Source of the DNA: Melieria omissa
Taxonomy: Eukaryota > Arthropoda > Insecta > Diptera > Ulidiidae
NCBI GenBank assembly: GCA_963971225.1
Contig: OZ020269.1
Location: 76,360,450-76,424,449 of the forward strand
Reading direction: 5' to 3'
DNA: 64,000 bases
Below, in pieces: positions 20,520-31,818 of this stretch. The number at the start of each line of letters is the position of its first letter. Position 1 is the stretch's first letter. Under the pieces are notes generated by a model. The model had not been told where the DNA came from and ran no database searches. It saw nothing but the letters and a program-made list of their open reading frames with translations. The position numbers and the translations under genes were made by a program.

Positions 20520-23500
20520 TCGGCCTCTGTCGGTAACGCAGATCAACGTGCAGCATTCCAAAGCCGCTACTGCACTTTTAAGTTGTCGGCTCTCCCGGCT
20601 GCACACACTACCCCACATAACAACATTTCAAGAGCCCTGGGTCTTTAGGGGCCGGGTCTGTGGCCTTGAGTCATTGAAAGGGGCCACTGTACTGTATGAT
20701 AGGAATTCGACTAGACCTAGAACCTGTCTTATAGTATCATCTCAGCTTACGGTGACTAGTCTTGACCCTTTCTGCTGTCAGGACCTGGTTGCTGCTGAGG
20801 TGAGCTTCAAGGGTATGCACGGATGGTCGAGGTTCGTGATTGCGTCTGGGTACTTTCCTTACGATGCACTGGAAGCGCCACCACCTGGGAAGGTCGCTAG
20901 TCTCGTGAGGTATTGTGAGCAGCGCAATCTCGGTCTCATTTTATGTTGCGATGCTAATGCCCAGCACACAATCTGGCAAAATGCAAATGCAAAAGCAAAT
21001 GCAACAACCGAGGCTCTCGGCTGTTCGGGTATATTGCATCCTCCGGCCTGAATATTCACAACACTGGCAATCAGCCTACGTTTGTGACTACAAGAAGGCA
21101 GGATGTGATTGACATCACTCTATCTAATACTAGATTGGGGTGGTCAATCAACAACTGGAGAGTCCTTAACGAAGAATCGTGTTCGGACCACAGGTATATC
21201 GAGTTTCAGTGCGGCGAGGAGGCACAAATGCCATTGCCCTCTAGGAACCCGAAAAATGCAGACTGGCCGAAATTTCGGGAGGCATTGCGGAATAAATTCG
21301 CGACGCCACCGAAAATTCGTAAGGAGCGGTGTATTGAGGCGGCTGTTGAGCATCTTAATTCTGCCCTAACATCAAGCTTCGAGCTAGCCTGCCCAACTAG
21401 ACCTCCCCTTGGCCGGACCCCTGTTCCTTGGTGGAATAGGGAGCTTCAGTTGCTAAAGCGTGAGTCTAGAAAACTTCTCAACCGGGCCCTCAAGACGAAT
21501 CTTGACGAGGACTGGGAGCGCTACCGATGCACTCAGAAGAACTATAAGAGGCTTATTCGAGGTTCGAAGAAGGCCTCTTTTAGACATTTCTGTAGTGGCA
21601 TTGAGCGACACAGCTAGGCTGGTAAAAGTTCTGAAAAAGGAACAAACCGCGAAGCTGGGGTCGCTTAGGAAACCTGATGGCTCCTTCACGGAGAGGAAAA
21701 GTGAGACACTCAGTCTACTGATGGAATCTCACTTTCCAGGACATCAGGTCACTGTTGCCCAGCAGCATTCGTCCCTGGATGGAATTATTGTTAGGGCAAT
21801 CACACCCTCTCGACATGACTGGTACGTCGCCAGAACTGTGGCGAGTGAAGCTGCCATTCGATTTGCCATCAAGTCCTTTGACAGCTTCAAATCGCCAGGT
21901 CCTGATGGCATTTATCCTATCGTGTTGAGGGAAGGTATCGAGTCAGTAGTCATGGCACTGAAGAAAATCTTCACTGCATGCCTGGCACTGGCCTATATAC
22001 CACGCCCTTGGAGGATGGTGAGAGTCGCGTTCATTCCGAAAGTCGGAAAGGACGACTACACTAGCCTCAAGAGCTTTAGACCTATTAGCATGACTTCTTT
22101 TATGCTAAAAAGTCTTGAACGGCTGGTGGAGTTGCGGATACGTAAGGAGTCGCTTAAGATGCATCCTCTGTCTCCATTTCAGCATGCCTACCAAAGTGGG
22201 AAGTCCTGCGAGTCGGCTCTGCAAAATCTGGTTGGTAGGATAGAGCGAGCCATCGACAGGAAGGACTACGCGGTGGGAATCTTTGTGGATATAGAGGGCG
22301 CTTTTGACAATGCGACTTTTGACAGTATGTGTAAAGCTGCTAGCCGACACGGCGTAGACCGGGCTTTGGTAAATTGAATACGTTCAATGCTAGCCCAAAG
22401 AATCATGACGGTGCGGGCAGAGGACGATCTGCTGGTGTCATCCGGTGTAAATAGAGGCTGCCCTCAAGGTGGGGTGCTGCCTCCACTGCTCTGGTGCATG
22501 GTGATTGATCCCCTGCTCATCACTCTGAATGACTCTGGAGTCTACGCACAAGCATACGCGGACGATGTGGCCTGTCTCGTAACCGGCCCTTCCTTTATGC
22601 ACATCTGCAGAAAGGTGCAGAAAACTCTGGATATGATTGACACCTGGAGTAATGCGAACGGGCTATCTGCTAATCCCGCCAAACTGGTATGGTTCTCTTT
22701 ACCAGGAGGAGGAAGCTTGATAGAGTCGTTCTGCCCACACTCAAGGGGGTCACTATCCAGCTATCCAAGGAGGTGAAGTATCTGGGAGTTATCCTAGATG
22801 ATAAACTCCTTTGGAAATCTCACGTAGAACTAAAGACATCGAAAGCACTGTCGGCTTTCTGGCAATGCAGAGGTGTATTTGGGAAAACGTGGGGTCTTCC
22901 CCTAGCAAGATCCTCTGGATCTACAAGGCTATGATAAGACCCATCATCTCCTACGCATCGGTAGTCTGGATGAGCAGACTCTCTCTTGCAGGGGTCAAGA
23001 GAACCTTGTCCAGACTGCAGTGCACTGTGGCCATATGTTGTACTGGAGCCTTTCCAATTACTTCTGGCCCATCGCTAGATGCCTTGGTGAGCCTTCCTCC
23101 ACTTGATGTTTTCATCCAAGGAGAGGCCCTAAAGGCCATCCGAAGACTAAAACACAGTGGCCATTGGTATGGCGCTTGTCCGGCACTGGATAATTGTGCT
23201 GGCACCGACATAGACCACACAGTCATGTCCATGCCCCTCGACTCCATGCCCACAACTGTCATACTAAAAAAGCGGTACATGGTGTTGCTGCCTGAGGCTC
23301 ACTCTTGGTTGTATCCTGAGGATGAGCCCGGTAAATACTGCTTCCGTATATTCACGGACGGCTCAAGAACGGAAGATGGTTCTGGCTCTGGGGTCTTCGT
23401 GGAATCCACGGGGACTAGACGGTTCTTTGCCCTAGGCTCGCACGCATCTGTGTTTCAGGCAGAGGTGCATGCGATATTTGAGGCGATGAACTTTGTCGTA

Positions 23501-24083
23501 GAGAGTAGGTGGAGAGGCAGGTCTATCTGTGTCTGTAGCGACAGCAAAGCTGCGCTTATGGCCTTGGACAGCCCTCCAACCACCTCTATGCTAGTCAAGT
23601 CCCGCAAATCCAGGCTTAATTATGTCGGCAAATACAATAGCCTGATGCTCACCTGGGTCCCGGGACACGCAGGAATTGTGGGTAACGAGACCTCGGATTC
23701 CTTAGCTCGAATGGGCTCTGAGGCTGATTTTGTCGACCCTGAGCCTGTTCTGCCACTCCCATCTGCAGCCATCAAAGCCACAGTTAACGAATGGGTCACT
23801 ATGACCCAGGAGCGAGCACGGCAGGCTGAGAGCGGCTGCAGGTGGACGAAACTTATGCTTCCCGTCATAGTTTCTTTTGTCACTAGGCAGAAAGGACTGC
23901 AGGCAGATGGTCGGGTTAATGACGGGCCGTTTCCTATGGGCGAAGCACATGGAAATGGTAGGCATATCTGACAGTGCCCTATGTCCTGCCTGTGAGGAGG
24001 ACGTTGAGACGGCGGAACACTTCCTGTGTCTCTGCCCCGCGTTCGCTCGTATCAGGTTGAGACGTTTGGCACTGATGTGCTAA
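20520..24083 (+). pseudogene. LINE ORF2: endonuclease, reverse transcriptase, RNase H
   Basis: Endonuclease part in frame 20548-21051 (QHSKAATALLSCRLSRLHTL; LILCCDANAQHTIW), continuing in another frame (DVIDITLSNT, SCSDHRYIEF, about 21100-21210). RT in 21611-22776: SPGPDGIYPIVLRE, FRPISMTSFMLKSLERLVEL, IFVDIEGAFDNATFD, then a nonsense codon at 22375, RGCPQGGVLPPLLWCMV and AQAYADDVACLVTG. RNase H around 23340-23720: FRIFTDGSRTEDGSGSGVFV, AEVHAIFEAMNF, CVCSDSKAALMAL, LTWVPGHAGIVGNETSDSLA. A C-terminal CPACEEDVETAEHFLCLCP (CCHC) lies near 23985-24040. At least four frame breaks; dead. Confidence 0.85.
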
Positions 24084-24251
24084 GAAGCGACCACCTTGGC
24101 TCCTTGGCACCCCAGGATCTATCAAGGTTTCTTCGGAAATCGGGTAGATTTAAAGCATATTAACAGGGAACAACAAGTCGTAGTACAATGGACGTATAAT
24201 TGTCTGAGTGCTGCGCTTGCTAGATCGTTCCGACAAAGGAAAAAAAAAACC

Positions 24252-24490
24252 ATGTATTTTTACAATTTTTTTTACTCAATAGACTCAAAAAACAGAAAAT
24301 ATGAGTTTCAATTGTTTTGAGAAAAAAGTTTCAACTTTGAACCGCTTTTGCACAGACACTAATTGATTTTTTCACAGATGTTTGGGGTTTTCTTAGTTGG
24401 AGTTTTTTCTTTCAAATTACATCAAAATCGTTAAATTCTGAGACCATACATTTTTTGAATTTTGTCTATGGAACGAATCACTGTTCAATG
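24252..24490 (+). repeat. Direct repeat D, copy 1 (mate at 28322-28560)
   Basis: TTTACTCAATAGACT, AAAAAGTTTCAACTTTGA, CTTTTGCACA and GGGGTTTTCTTAGTTGGAGT are shared in order with 28322-28560 at about 85% by eye. No ORF. It probably marks an unrecognised repeat family. Confidence 0.65.
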
Positions 24491-24499
24491 AGCCGTCAG

Positions 24500-24802
24500 A
24501 TAGGCCCAGTTGCTGAGAACGCCGTGGAGTCGAAAAATTCAGATTACCCGCCACACTTTCACTAACAGAAGCGATATTTTCGGCAGTGCGTGCATTGCAA
24601 TTACAGGCCTGACCCTATCTGTAACGCTTTCAGTCCCCTCAAATATCTTTATAATCTTGCTAATTCCTTGCACAATAAGTCGATTATGACAACCATAACC
24701 ATAATCACCATAATCACAACCACTTTTGTAGTAAGTTGTAACTATTTTGACGCGTTCTTCAGTTGTTAAACGATCCTCATTCATAAATAGCAAACCTTTC
24801 AC
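24500..24802 (-). pseudogene. Mariner-like HTH (DUF4817-type) fragment
   Basis: Minus strand: EDRLTTEERVKIVTTYYKSG, then IVQGISKIIKIFEGTESVTD. This fits the N-terminal helix-turn-helix seen in insect mariner/IS630-related proteins (LTxEERVxIVxLYYE ... F.ETGSV.D). The reading ends soon after and no catalytic part follows. Confidence 0.5.
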
Positions 24803-24992
24803 TTAATAAATGTCACTTAAGATGACAGATATTGACAGCCTTTCCAGACCGGCGGTTTTGCATCCACTATGCAATCAATTGAGATCCTGCCTTATTCTTG
24901 GTTGGGGTTAGTGTGCCGGGTACAATTTCCACACTCTTTGTAGCAAGGACACAAACCCTAAATTACATTTCGTGCGGTAACACGTAATTTAT

Positions 24993-25607
24993 TAAAGGAA
25001 TTCGTCTACCTTGGCACCGCCATCAACAGCAGCAATGATGTCAGTCTTGAGATAAAGCGAAGGATAACTCTTGCCAACAGGTGCTACTACGGTCTCGGTA
25101 GGCAATTGAGAAGTAGAGACCTCTCTCGACCGACAAAACTTTCACTCTATAGGACGCTTATCTTGCCCGTGCTCCTCTATGGCGCTGAAGCATGGACAAT
25201 GACACGAAACGACATAGCGGCCCTTGGAGTGTTCGAGAGGAAGGTGCTTCGCAAAATCTTCGGCCCTGTTCGGGATGGTGACGACTATCGCATACGAACC
25301 AATAACGAGCTGTATGAGCTGTATAAGGACATGGACGTAGCGCAGCGAATTAACATCCAGCGGCTACGCTGGCTCGGTCATGTCTGCCGCATGGACGACG
25401 AAGCTCCGGCGAAAAGGTATTCGATGCGATGGTTGGAGGTCGACGGCGAAGAGGGAGGCCGTGTCTCCGGTGGAAGGACCAAGTTGAAGAGGCCCTGGTA
25501 TCTCTCGGTGTGACCAACTGGAGAAGGCGCGCGTGAAGCAGAGTTTTGCGGCAGGCCGTAACCCGATAACGGGTCGTTATGGCCAGTTAAGTAAGTAAGT
25601 AAGTAAT
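24993..25607 (+). mobile_element. RTE-type LINE 3' fragment with target duplication
   Basis: Close copy of the last 600 bases of the element at 57994-61250. ACGTAATTTAT flanks it (24982-24992, 25608-25618). The coding part (MRSRDLSRPTKLSLYRTLIL and on) has a one-base loss near 25414 (GAAAAGG for GAAAAAGG) that shifts the frame, and a small deletion near 25540. The tail is GTTATGGCCAGTTAAGTAAG. Confidence 0.9.
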
Positions 25608-25845
25608 ACGTAATTTATATAGTAATAAGTAGGGATCGGAATTATATGCAAATGCATATCTTTTTGGGACCAAGACAGAAACTATTTTTATTGAAAAATA
25701 TTAAGAATGTGCTAACATATGCACTGCATATTTGCATATTTTTTGCATATTTTGCATACTTTTTATATATTTGTTGAATATTTTTGCATAATTTTGCATG
25801 TTTTTTCCATTTTTCGCCGTATTTGGCGTAGGTATATATAGTATA

Positions 25846-27118
25846 CAGTCTGTCCAGTAGAAGCGTGATCGACCAAATTTTAACTTAGAGTACCGTTATC
25901 AAAAAAAAATTTGAATGCACTTAAGTAGCCTCATCATTTTTGTAATATGCACTACAAAAATTGTCAGTCTCGTGAAACAATTACAAAGTACAGGGTGTTT
26001 TAACAAGATGAGTTCCGCGTGAGAGAAGCGACTTGAAGCCGTATTCCTTTCTCTATACCCTAGAGGGCTGTAAAGGTCACGTTTAGCTGCAGAAAAATAT
26101 ATGAAGAAGTCAAAGTCATTCGTAACGAGGTGGACGAATCGGTATTTGGAAGCAAAAAATTTCGACTATGTGGCTGGGCGGGGCCTTGAAAAAAAGACTT
26201 GGGGAGGTCAGGACAAGAAAATCATTGATTTGTTTGCCTCGAAGCTGGGCTTATCATTGCGTAAAGCAGTTTTTTTAAGCAGTTTTAGAGAAAAGTGGTG
26301 TTCAAACATTAAAAGAGACGATTCGAGGTCGCTTAAGATCTAACGACGTTAAATAACGAAGCTCTTTGAAAAAACTGTTGTTCTCATCATCACACATTCA
26401 AAAACGACTTGCCTGGGCTTATGCCGATTCAGACCGGAATTGGAATGATGTAATATTCACGGATGAATCCTAATTTTGGGCAACTAGTAGCATAAATCGA
26501 TATTGGTGTATCGCTAACAACCAAGTACTCCAACCAACTGTTAAAGACCCAGTAAAGGTCCATGTTTTGGGCTGCTTCTCAGAAAAAGGATTTGGACGAC
26601 TTTTCGTTACTACCACCAACTTGAACGCGGGTTTGATGAACAATATTTATGAAAATGCTTTATTACCATCAGCTGCGAAGATGTTCAGGAGAAGAGGACT
26701 CTCTTGGATTTTAAAAGAAGACAACGACACCAAACATCGCAGCCGAATGTGTGCTGAGTGGAAACAGCAAAATGGGGTAGAGGTGTTAGATTGGCCCTCA
26801 CAGTCGCTTGATGCCAACCCAATAGAAATTGTGTGCGCAATAGTGAAGCAAAAACTCAGAGGATAAACTATATGGCCAGCAAAACAGTTATTTAGACATA
26901 TTCGGCTGATTTGGAGTCGATTGCCTCGGCAACTTGCCCAGAATTTAACACAAAGTATGGATCGGAGGTGTGGGGCCACAATGGCTAATGGCGGCGACTA
27001 TACCCGTAATTAAATATATTGCGTACAATAAATATTATAAACGCATAAAATGCAGTTTGAAACGAATCGGACAAATAGTCTTAAAGTTACGACGATCAGG
27101 TTTCTACTGGCCAGACTG
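25846..27118 (+). mobile_element. Tc1-like DD34E element, 1.27 kb
   Basis: Ends CAGTCTGTCCAGTAGAA and TTCTACTGGCCAGACTG, flanked by TA on both sides (25844-25845, 27119-27120). The length is normal for a full Tc1-like element. It contains a broken transposase on the plus strand. Confidence 0.88.
26005..26866 (+). pseudogene. Tc1-like transposase relic (DD34E)
   Basis: MSSA, stop, then EKRLEAVFLSLYPRG gives the start of the HTH, followed by MKKSKSFVTRWTNRYLEAKN. The first catalytic box FTDES is followed by a stop (about 26460). The frame from 26567 reads MGCFSEKGFGRLFVTTTNLN, then KEDNDTKHRSRMCAEWKQQN (second Asp) and DWPSQSLDANPIE (final Glu), with 34 residues between the last two catalytic residues. 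The usual QQDND is KEDND. Several stops make it inactive. Confidence 0.82.
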
Positions 27119-27660
27119 TATAAACATATTCATATAGACTTATTTTTTTCTATGCAAACTAACAAGAGTGATGTTGGTGTGCTCCTGTGTGTAAGGGGTT
27201 GGATGGGAGTTAAATTGGAAGATCCCAGACTTTTGTTATTCTGAGAATGATGTTCTTACGATCATTATTGAGGATGTTTTAGTTTGGCTTACTGAGCTAT
27301 TTTTTGGAGTCAGCAATGCCCGGCCTACAAGAATAATAGACGTTTTCGTACTCCACGAGCGGCACGAGTACGGCATATACTGACCGTAGAAAACTTGGAG
27401 AAAATTTTAGTTATTTACTTTGATAAGTAGTTAATTTTTACATTTCATTTTAAGTTTTGTTATTATTTGAGTTAAGGTTTTGTTTTGAATTCTATTTAAA
27501 AGGCAATGATTTTTTAAACTGTTTCGAACTTTCCAAATTTCACTAAATTCCTGGAATATAAGAAATACCACTAGTTATCCCCGGCTTTGGAAGAATTTCA
27601 TACTTTTATTAAAAAAATTTTCATTCCACAACTATCACGACCCCGCGGTTGTGCACGCGA

Positions 27661-28321
27661 AATTTTAAGGCAATGCACAGTGATTCGACTCCATGCAACC
27701 ACGGGACAAAATTAGAAGGAGTGGTCCGTTCTTCATAAAATTTGGTATACTAGTTAAACATGGTCTGCTGAATTGAAATCTCCATTTGGTTTTTCTTAAA
27801 CTGTTGTAGTTTGGCAATGCCTGAGACTTAATTTTGCAAATTTCATCATTTTTGGTGAGCTATAGCAACGAGTGTGTTGGCTAAATTTTTCAGATTTTAA
27901 TTTAATCGGTAACTTCAACATTGATTATTCCAAAAAGTTACAAAAATTGTCTTAGGACCTCCTGGTTTTGCAATAACAACGATAATAATAGATGTATGTT
28001 TTTAATTTTTGCAGATTTTCTCATTTTTTGTGCTGATTGCATACTTTTAGGCATAAATAAAATAAATTTTGTCGAAAAATACGTATTTAGACCACTTTTC
28101 AAATTGCATTATTTTCTGAGATCAGAAGATATCGGAGGATGTAATTACATTATCCGACAAAAAAAGAATGATTCTTAAAAAAAAAATCCAGGAACATACT
28201 TTTTAGATATTTTCCTCTAAGTTTTGCCAATTTTCAGATTTTTAATTTAGAAAAATATTTTGAATTAAAAGTGAAGTAAAACCCTCAGCTTTGCAAATTT
28301 TGAAGCAACTTCTTGGTAATT
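27661..28321. other. No gene recognised
   Basis: AT-rich sequence between repeat R and repeat D copy 2. It lacks a counterpart in the fold-back partner arm, so it is probably an insertion there, but no ends were found. Confidence 0.3.
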
Positions 28322-28560
28322 ATGTGTTTTTAAAATATTCTTTACTCAATAGACTAAAATACAAAAATTATGTGTTTACATTTTTTTGTGAAAAAAGTTT
28401 CAGCTTTGAGCTGCTTTTGCACACACACTAATTAATTTTTTGCACAGATTTTTTGGGGTTTTCTTAGTTGGAGTTTTACCTTTCAAATGACATCAAAATC
28501 ATAAAATTCTGAGACCACAAATTTTTGGAATTATGTCTATGGAACGAATCAGTGAGCAAT
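28322..28560 (+). repeat. Direct repeat D, copy 2
   Basis: Mate of 24252-24490 in the same orientation. Shared blocks include TTTACTCAATAGACT and GGGGTTTTCTTAGTTGGAGT, and GGAACGAATCA near the end. Confidence 0.65.
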
Positions 28561-28587
28561 CACTGGGCTCAATAAATCAAGTTTTTC

Positions 28588-29199
28588 TTAACCCTTTGCC
28601 GTCCGCATGTCTTGTAAATATTTAGTCGCTTGGCGCCGGCAGCGCTAATACGGATTACTTGGCTTGTCAATAATTCACTACTTAACAATTGATAATTAGT
28701 AGGTATTTTTTTACATGTTCTACTCACCTTCAGAAGTGGATTCCATTTGGTCCTATTTGATTTTCTTTATTACATAAAATTTTTCACCTGTATAACCGTT
28801 CTCAGTGTATTAACTGTAGAGTGACGCTCGAGCGAAGGCCACATTCCAACTGGAAGGGGCATGACGAATTAGTCATCACTATGAACGATTTTAGTTTCTT
28901 GAAGGATCATTGCAGCCAACTCAAGGGTGAAAAAACCCTAAATAGAAAATTGTTTTTTTGGACTTTTGGCCGCACTTTGCGGCCTTCGGCCGTACTGTGT
29001 ATCGGGAGATTATGAATTGTTAAGTTACACTAATCTCATCGTACTTTCATGAAATTTCGAAGATATACATACGAAACTAAATACAAAACTTGTTTTTTTT
29101 TTTGTAATTCGCGCACGACACCACTGTGGTGTCGCCGGCTGTTTGTCGCTAGTTTGCTCACGACGCCACTGTGGTGTCACCGGACGACATAATGGGTAA
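28588..29199 (+). mobile_element. F3: TTAA element, 612 bp
   Basis: Starts TTAACCCTTTGCCGTCCG at 28588 and ends CGGACGACATAATGGGTAA at 29199 (TTAA changed to GTAA). Near the right end, ACGACACCACTGTGGTGTCG (29114) and a variant at 29160 repeat a palindrome. The reverse-orientation partner arm keeps the empty site TTAA at 31234-31237 between the same flanks (GTTTTTC on one side, GACCCAGTCAGATTCGT on the other), which proves the insertion. Confidence 0.82.
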
Positions 29200-29389
29200 T
29201 CCTTCGTTGACCCAGTCAGATTCGTACGAGAAAATAAATGCCTAATTATATCTTATTTAAAGGGCGTTCGCCATACTTAAGGTAATTTGACCGCTTAAAT
29301 CATGTTTCCCTATAAAAACTCTTAACACATCGTTGATAAAAAACATACTTTAACTTAGTTTGAAGAAAAAAAAATCATTAAATCATGCT

Positions 29390-29880
29390 TATCCATACAA
29401 ATTTTAAACTCTTAGTTTACCCTGTTTGATTTCGATTTAAAAAAAAACTGAGAAACACGTGTTTGATTATTTCGCATTTGAAGTACTTTTACGAAATTTG
29501 AAGTCAAACGGGCCAAAAAATTTTGTTTCCCCATACAAACCGTTAACCCTTGGTTTACCTAGTTAAATTTAGATTTTCACAAAAGTAAAAATTTGTGTTT
29601 AATTATTTTTTATTTCTAATGTTTTCACAAATTTTTAAGTCAATAGGTATCGGCTCATGGTTTTTTCGTAGTCTTTCCGTATACGAACCTTAACCCTTGG
29701 TTGATCCCATTAAGTTTCGATTTTCGAAAAATTGAAAAATACGTGTCGAATTATTTTTTATTTGAAGTGTTTTCACCAAATGTGAAATCAATGGGCTCAT
29801 CAAAATGCGTTTCTTCATACAACACCTTAACCCATGTTTTGCCCTTTTAGACCCCGAATTTCAAAAAATCCTTTTTGAAC
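29390..29880 (+). repeat. Degenerate tandem repeats of about 150 bp
   Basis: Three to four units. Each has CCATACAAAC/CC, TTAACCCTTGGTTTAC, a GATTTTC-AAAA stretch, TTATTTTTTATTTGAAGT and TTTTCACAAA--TTGAAGTCAA. Unit starts are near 29395, 29535, 29690 and 29820. No coding content. Confidence 0.6.
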
Positions 29881-30059
29881 GAAGGTTCTTTTTTCAAGAA
29901 GTACCTACATTTTAAATTTCATGTTTGTAGCTTCAGCGGTTCGACCTGGATGGAGTGCATATGTTTCGCATATATTTTGCATATTTGGTGTGCATATACC
30001 AGGTGTGCATATACCATATACCATATATATTATTTTGGAAAAAACCTTTAACATTTTTC

Positions 30060-30380
30060 CCATTGCTTTTAAACGTTTTCCGACGGTCCGACGGTCAACA
30101 CCCAATTGTTCTGCGAGCTGTTCTTGCGTTTGGCCATCATCTTCATCGAGCAATGCTTGCAATTCGGCGTCTTCAAACTTTTTTGTTCTCGTTTCTCGTT
30201 TCTCACATCAAAATCACTTTTAAATTTATTGAACCACTCGTTACACTGTGTGCGACCAAGAGCATGCTCGCCGTAAGCTTCCACGAGCATTCGATGCGAT
30301 TCAGAAGCGTTTTTCTTCAAATGGTAACACAAAATAAACTGTGTCCGCAAATCGTAATTTTTAGGCACGTAATCCGACAT
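30060..30380 (-). pseudogene. Mariner transposase N-terminal fragment
   Basis: From ATG at 30380: MSDYVPKNYDLRTQFILCYH, EAYGEHALGRTQCNEWFNKF, FDVRNEKREQKS. After a frameshift near 30190 it goes on QALLDEDDGQTQEQLAEQLG, VDRRTVGKRLKAMGKM. These are the two helix-turn-helix units of a DD34D mariner. No catalytic domain follows; the sequence changes near 30055, so it is a deletion derivative whose ends I could not fix. Confidence 0.8.
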
Positions 30381-30489
30381 TTTCCGGAGCGTCAACTGAT
30401 GAAACTTGACAAATTGTGAACTGAATATTGTTGACATATGACAGAAGAAATAAACATGACATTTGGTACGGTTCCGAAGTTTATAAATA

Positions 30490-30990
30490 TTCGGCTATTT
30501 ACCGCTAGATGTCGTTACCGGTTTCATAGGTAAATCCGATACCTAGTAATAAGCAATATAGTCACTGCGCTGCGGTGACTGCTACTAAACAGACAGGGAA
30601 GTATTATTTCGTAGGGGTGGGCCATGAGCGCCCATAAACTTCCGCGGATGGCGGAAGCTTAAAGGTGTAGCAGTAAGTAGGGAAGAAATTAATCCTTTCA
30701 GAAAAAGTGGAAAAAGGGAAAGCACGAGGGGAACGAAAGTGAAAAACGACAAATGCATTGCAAATGCAAAATCATCAAACACGTGCTTCTCAGTTTTTTT
30801 TTAATCGAAATAAAACGAGGTAAGGTAGGTAGGTAGGTGTGGCTGCTCCAGGAGGAGCACACTTAGACCAAGCGCCCCATTATGATATCACATGAGATCG
30901 AGCATCAGATCGCTCGCTCGTTAAACCAGTTGGAGCTATTAACGAAGTTTAGTAGACGTCGTATGGACAGGGTAAACAAAGGGTTAAAAG
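30490..30990. other. No gene; possible non-LTR tail
   Basis: At 30817-30840 an (AGGT)n run precedes GTGGCTGCTCCAGGAGGAGC, which looks like a tailed 3' end of an unidentified non-LTR element on the minus strand. Otherwise nothing recognised. Confidence 0.3.
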
Positions 30991-31818
30991 TTTGTATGGA
31001 TAAGCATGATTTAATGGGGTTTTTGTCTTTAAACTTGGTTAAAGTGCACCAAATGAGAAATAAAACGAAACGTGTTTTTTATTTTTTCAAAAATCGAAAT
31101 CTGCGATGGGTTAAAAGTTTGTATAGGGAAACATGATTAAAGTGGTAAAATTACTTAAAATATGACGAAAGCCCTTTAAATAAGATATAATTAAACAATT
31201 ATTTTCTCGAACGAATCTGACTGGGTCAGAGTGTTAAGAAAAACTTGATTTATTGAGCCCATTTACTTAAAATTTGCGTGCAAAGCCGCGGAGTCCTGCT
31301 AGTTGTGGAATGAACATTTTTTTAATAACAGTATGAAATTCTTCCGTGCAAAGCCGGGGATAACTGGTAATATTTCTTATATTCCAGGAAATTCGTGAAA
31401 TTCCGGAAGTTCAAAACAGTTAAAAAACATTGTGTTTTAAATAGAATTCATTTCTTAACTTGAAGTCCAACAAACAAAACCTTAACTCAAATAATAACAA
31501 AACGTAAAATTAAATGTAAAATTAAAATTAACTACTTATTACAGTAGCGTGTTCCAACAAAGTAGCTGGACAAATTTCAAATTAAAAAAAAAATTGGTAG
31601 GCTTTGACAGTTTCAATAATTTTTATGTCAAAATATTGGTATAATATGTATTTAAAAATCAGATAATTTTAAGTGAAAACGTCAACATGAGAGCTATTTG
31701 CGAGAGCGTGTTTATTGAAAGAAAGTTTTGGAACACTTTCTAAATGAAAATGTTGCTCGTTCCACGCTCTATTCAATTTTTCATCGTTACGAAAGTGGTC
31801 AGCCGCCTATTAACATTC

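Larger units (their letters stand above)
19480..24250 (+). mobile_element. Two-ORF non-LTR retrotransposon with RNase H (I/Loa-like)
   Basis: Near full-length: an intact ORF1 (19487-20494) and a broken ORF2 with endonuclease, reverse transcriptase, RNase H and a C-terminal CCHC-like motif. It ends in an A-run at 24239-24250. GC-rich compared with the surroundings. The presence of RNase H after RT fits the I group, especially Loa-like elements. I could not find a clean target duplication. Confidence 0.8.
25620..27660 (+). repeat. Repeat R: diverged relative of palindrome sequence
   Basis: 25640-25845 resembles 46260-46375 (TTGCATATTTTGCATACTTT; GCCGTATTTGGCGTA). 27119-27400 resembles 46735-47030 (ATTCATATAGAC; GATGTTCTTACGATCATTAT; CAGCAATGCCC). 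27410-27660 is the inverted copy of 31290-31550. R is interrupted by a Tc1-like element (25846-27118) and lacks element H and the mariner, so it shows their empty sites at 27401-27435. No coding content; nature unknown. Confidence 0.7.
29200..31262. repeat. Fold-back region next to the giant palindrome
   Basis: GACCCAGTCAGATTCGT (29210) through CATGCTTATCCATACAAA (about 29403) is repeated in reverse from about 31227 down to 30990. Together with 28565-28587 against 31238-31262, and 27410-27660 against 31290-31550, this makes an older inverted repeat. It is interrupted by F3, D and a deleted mariner. Between the arms lie tandem repeats and non-coding sequence. Confidence 0.65.
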
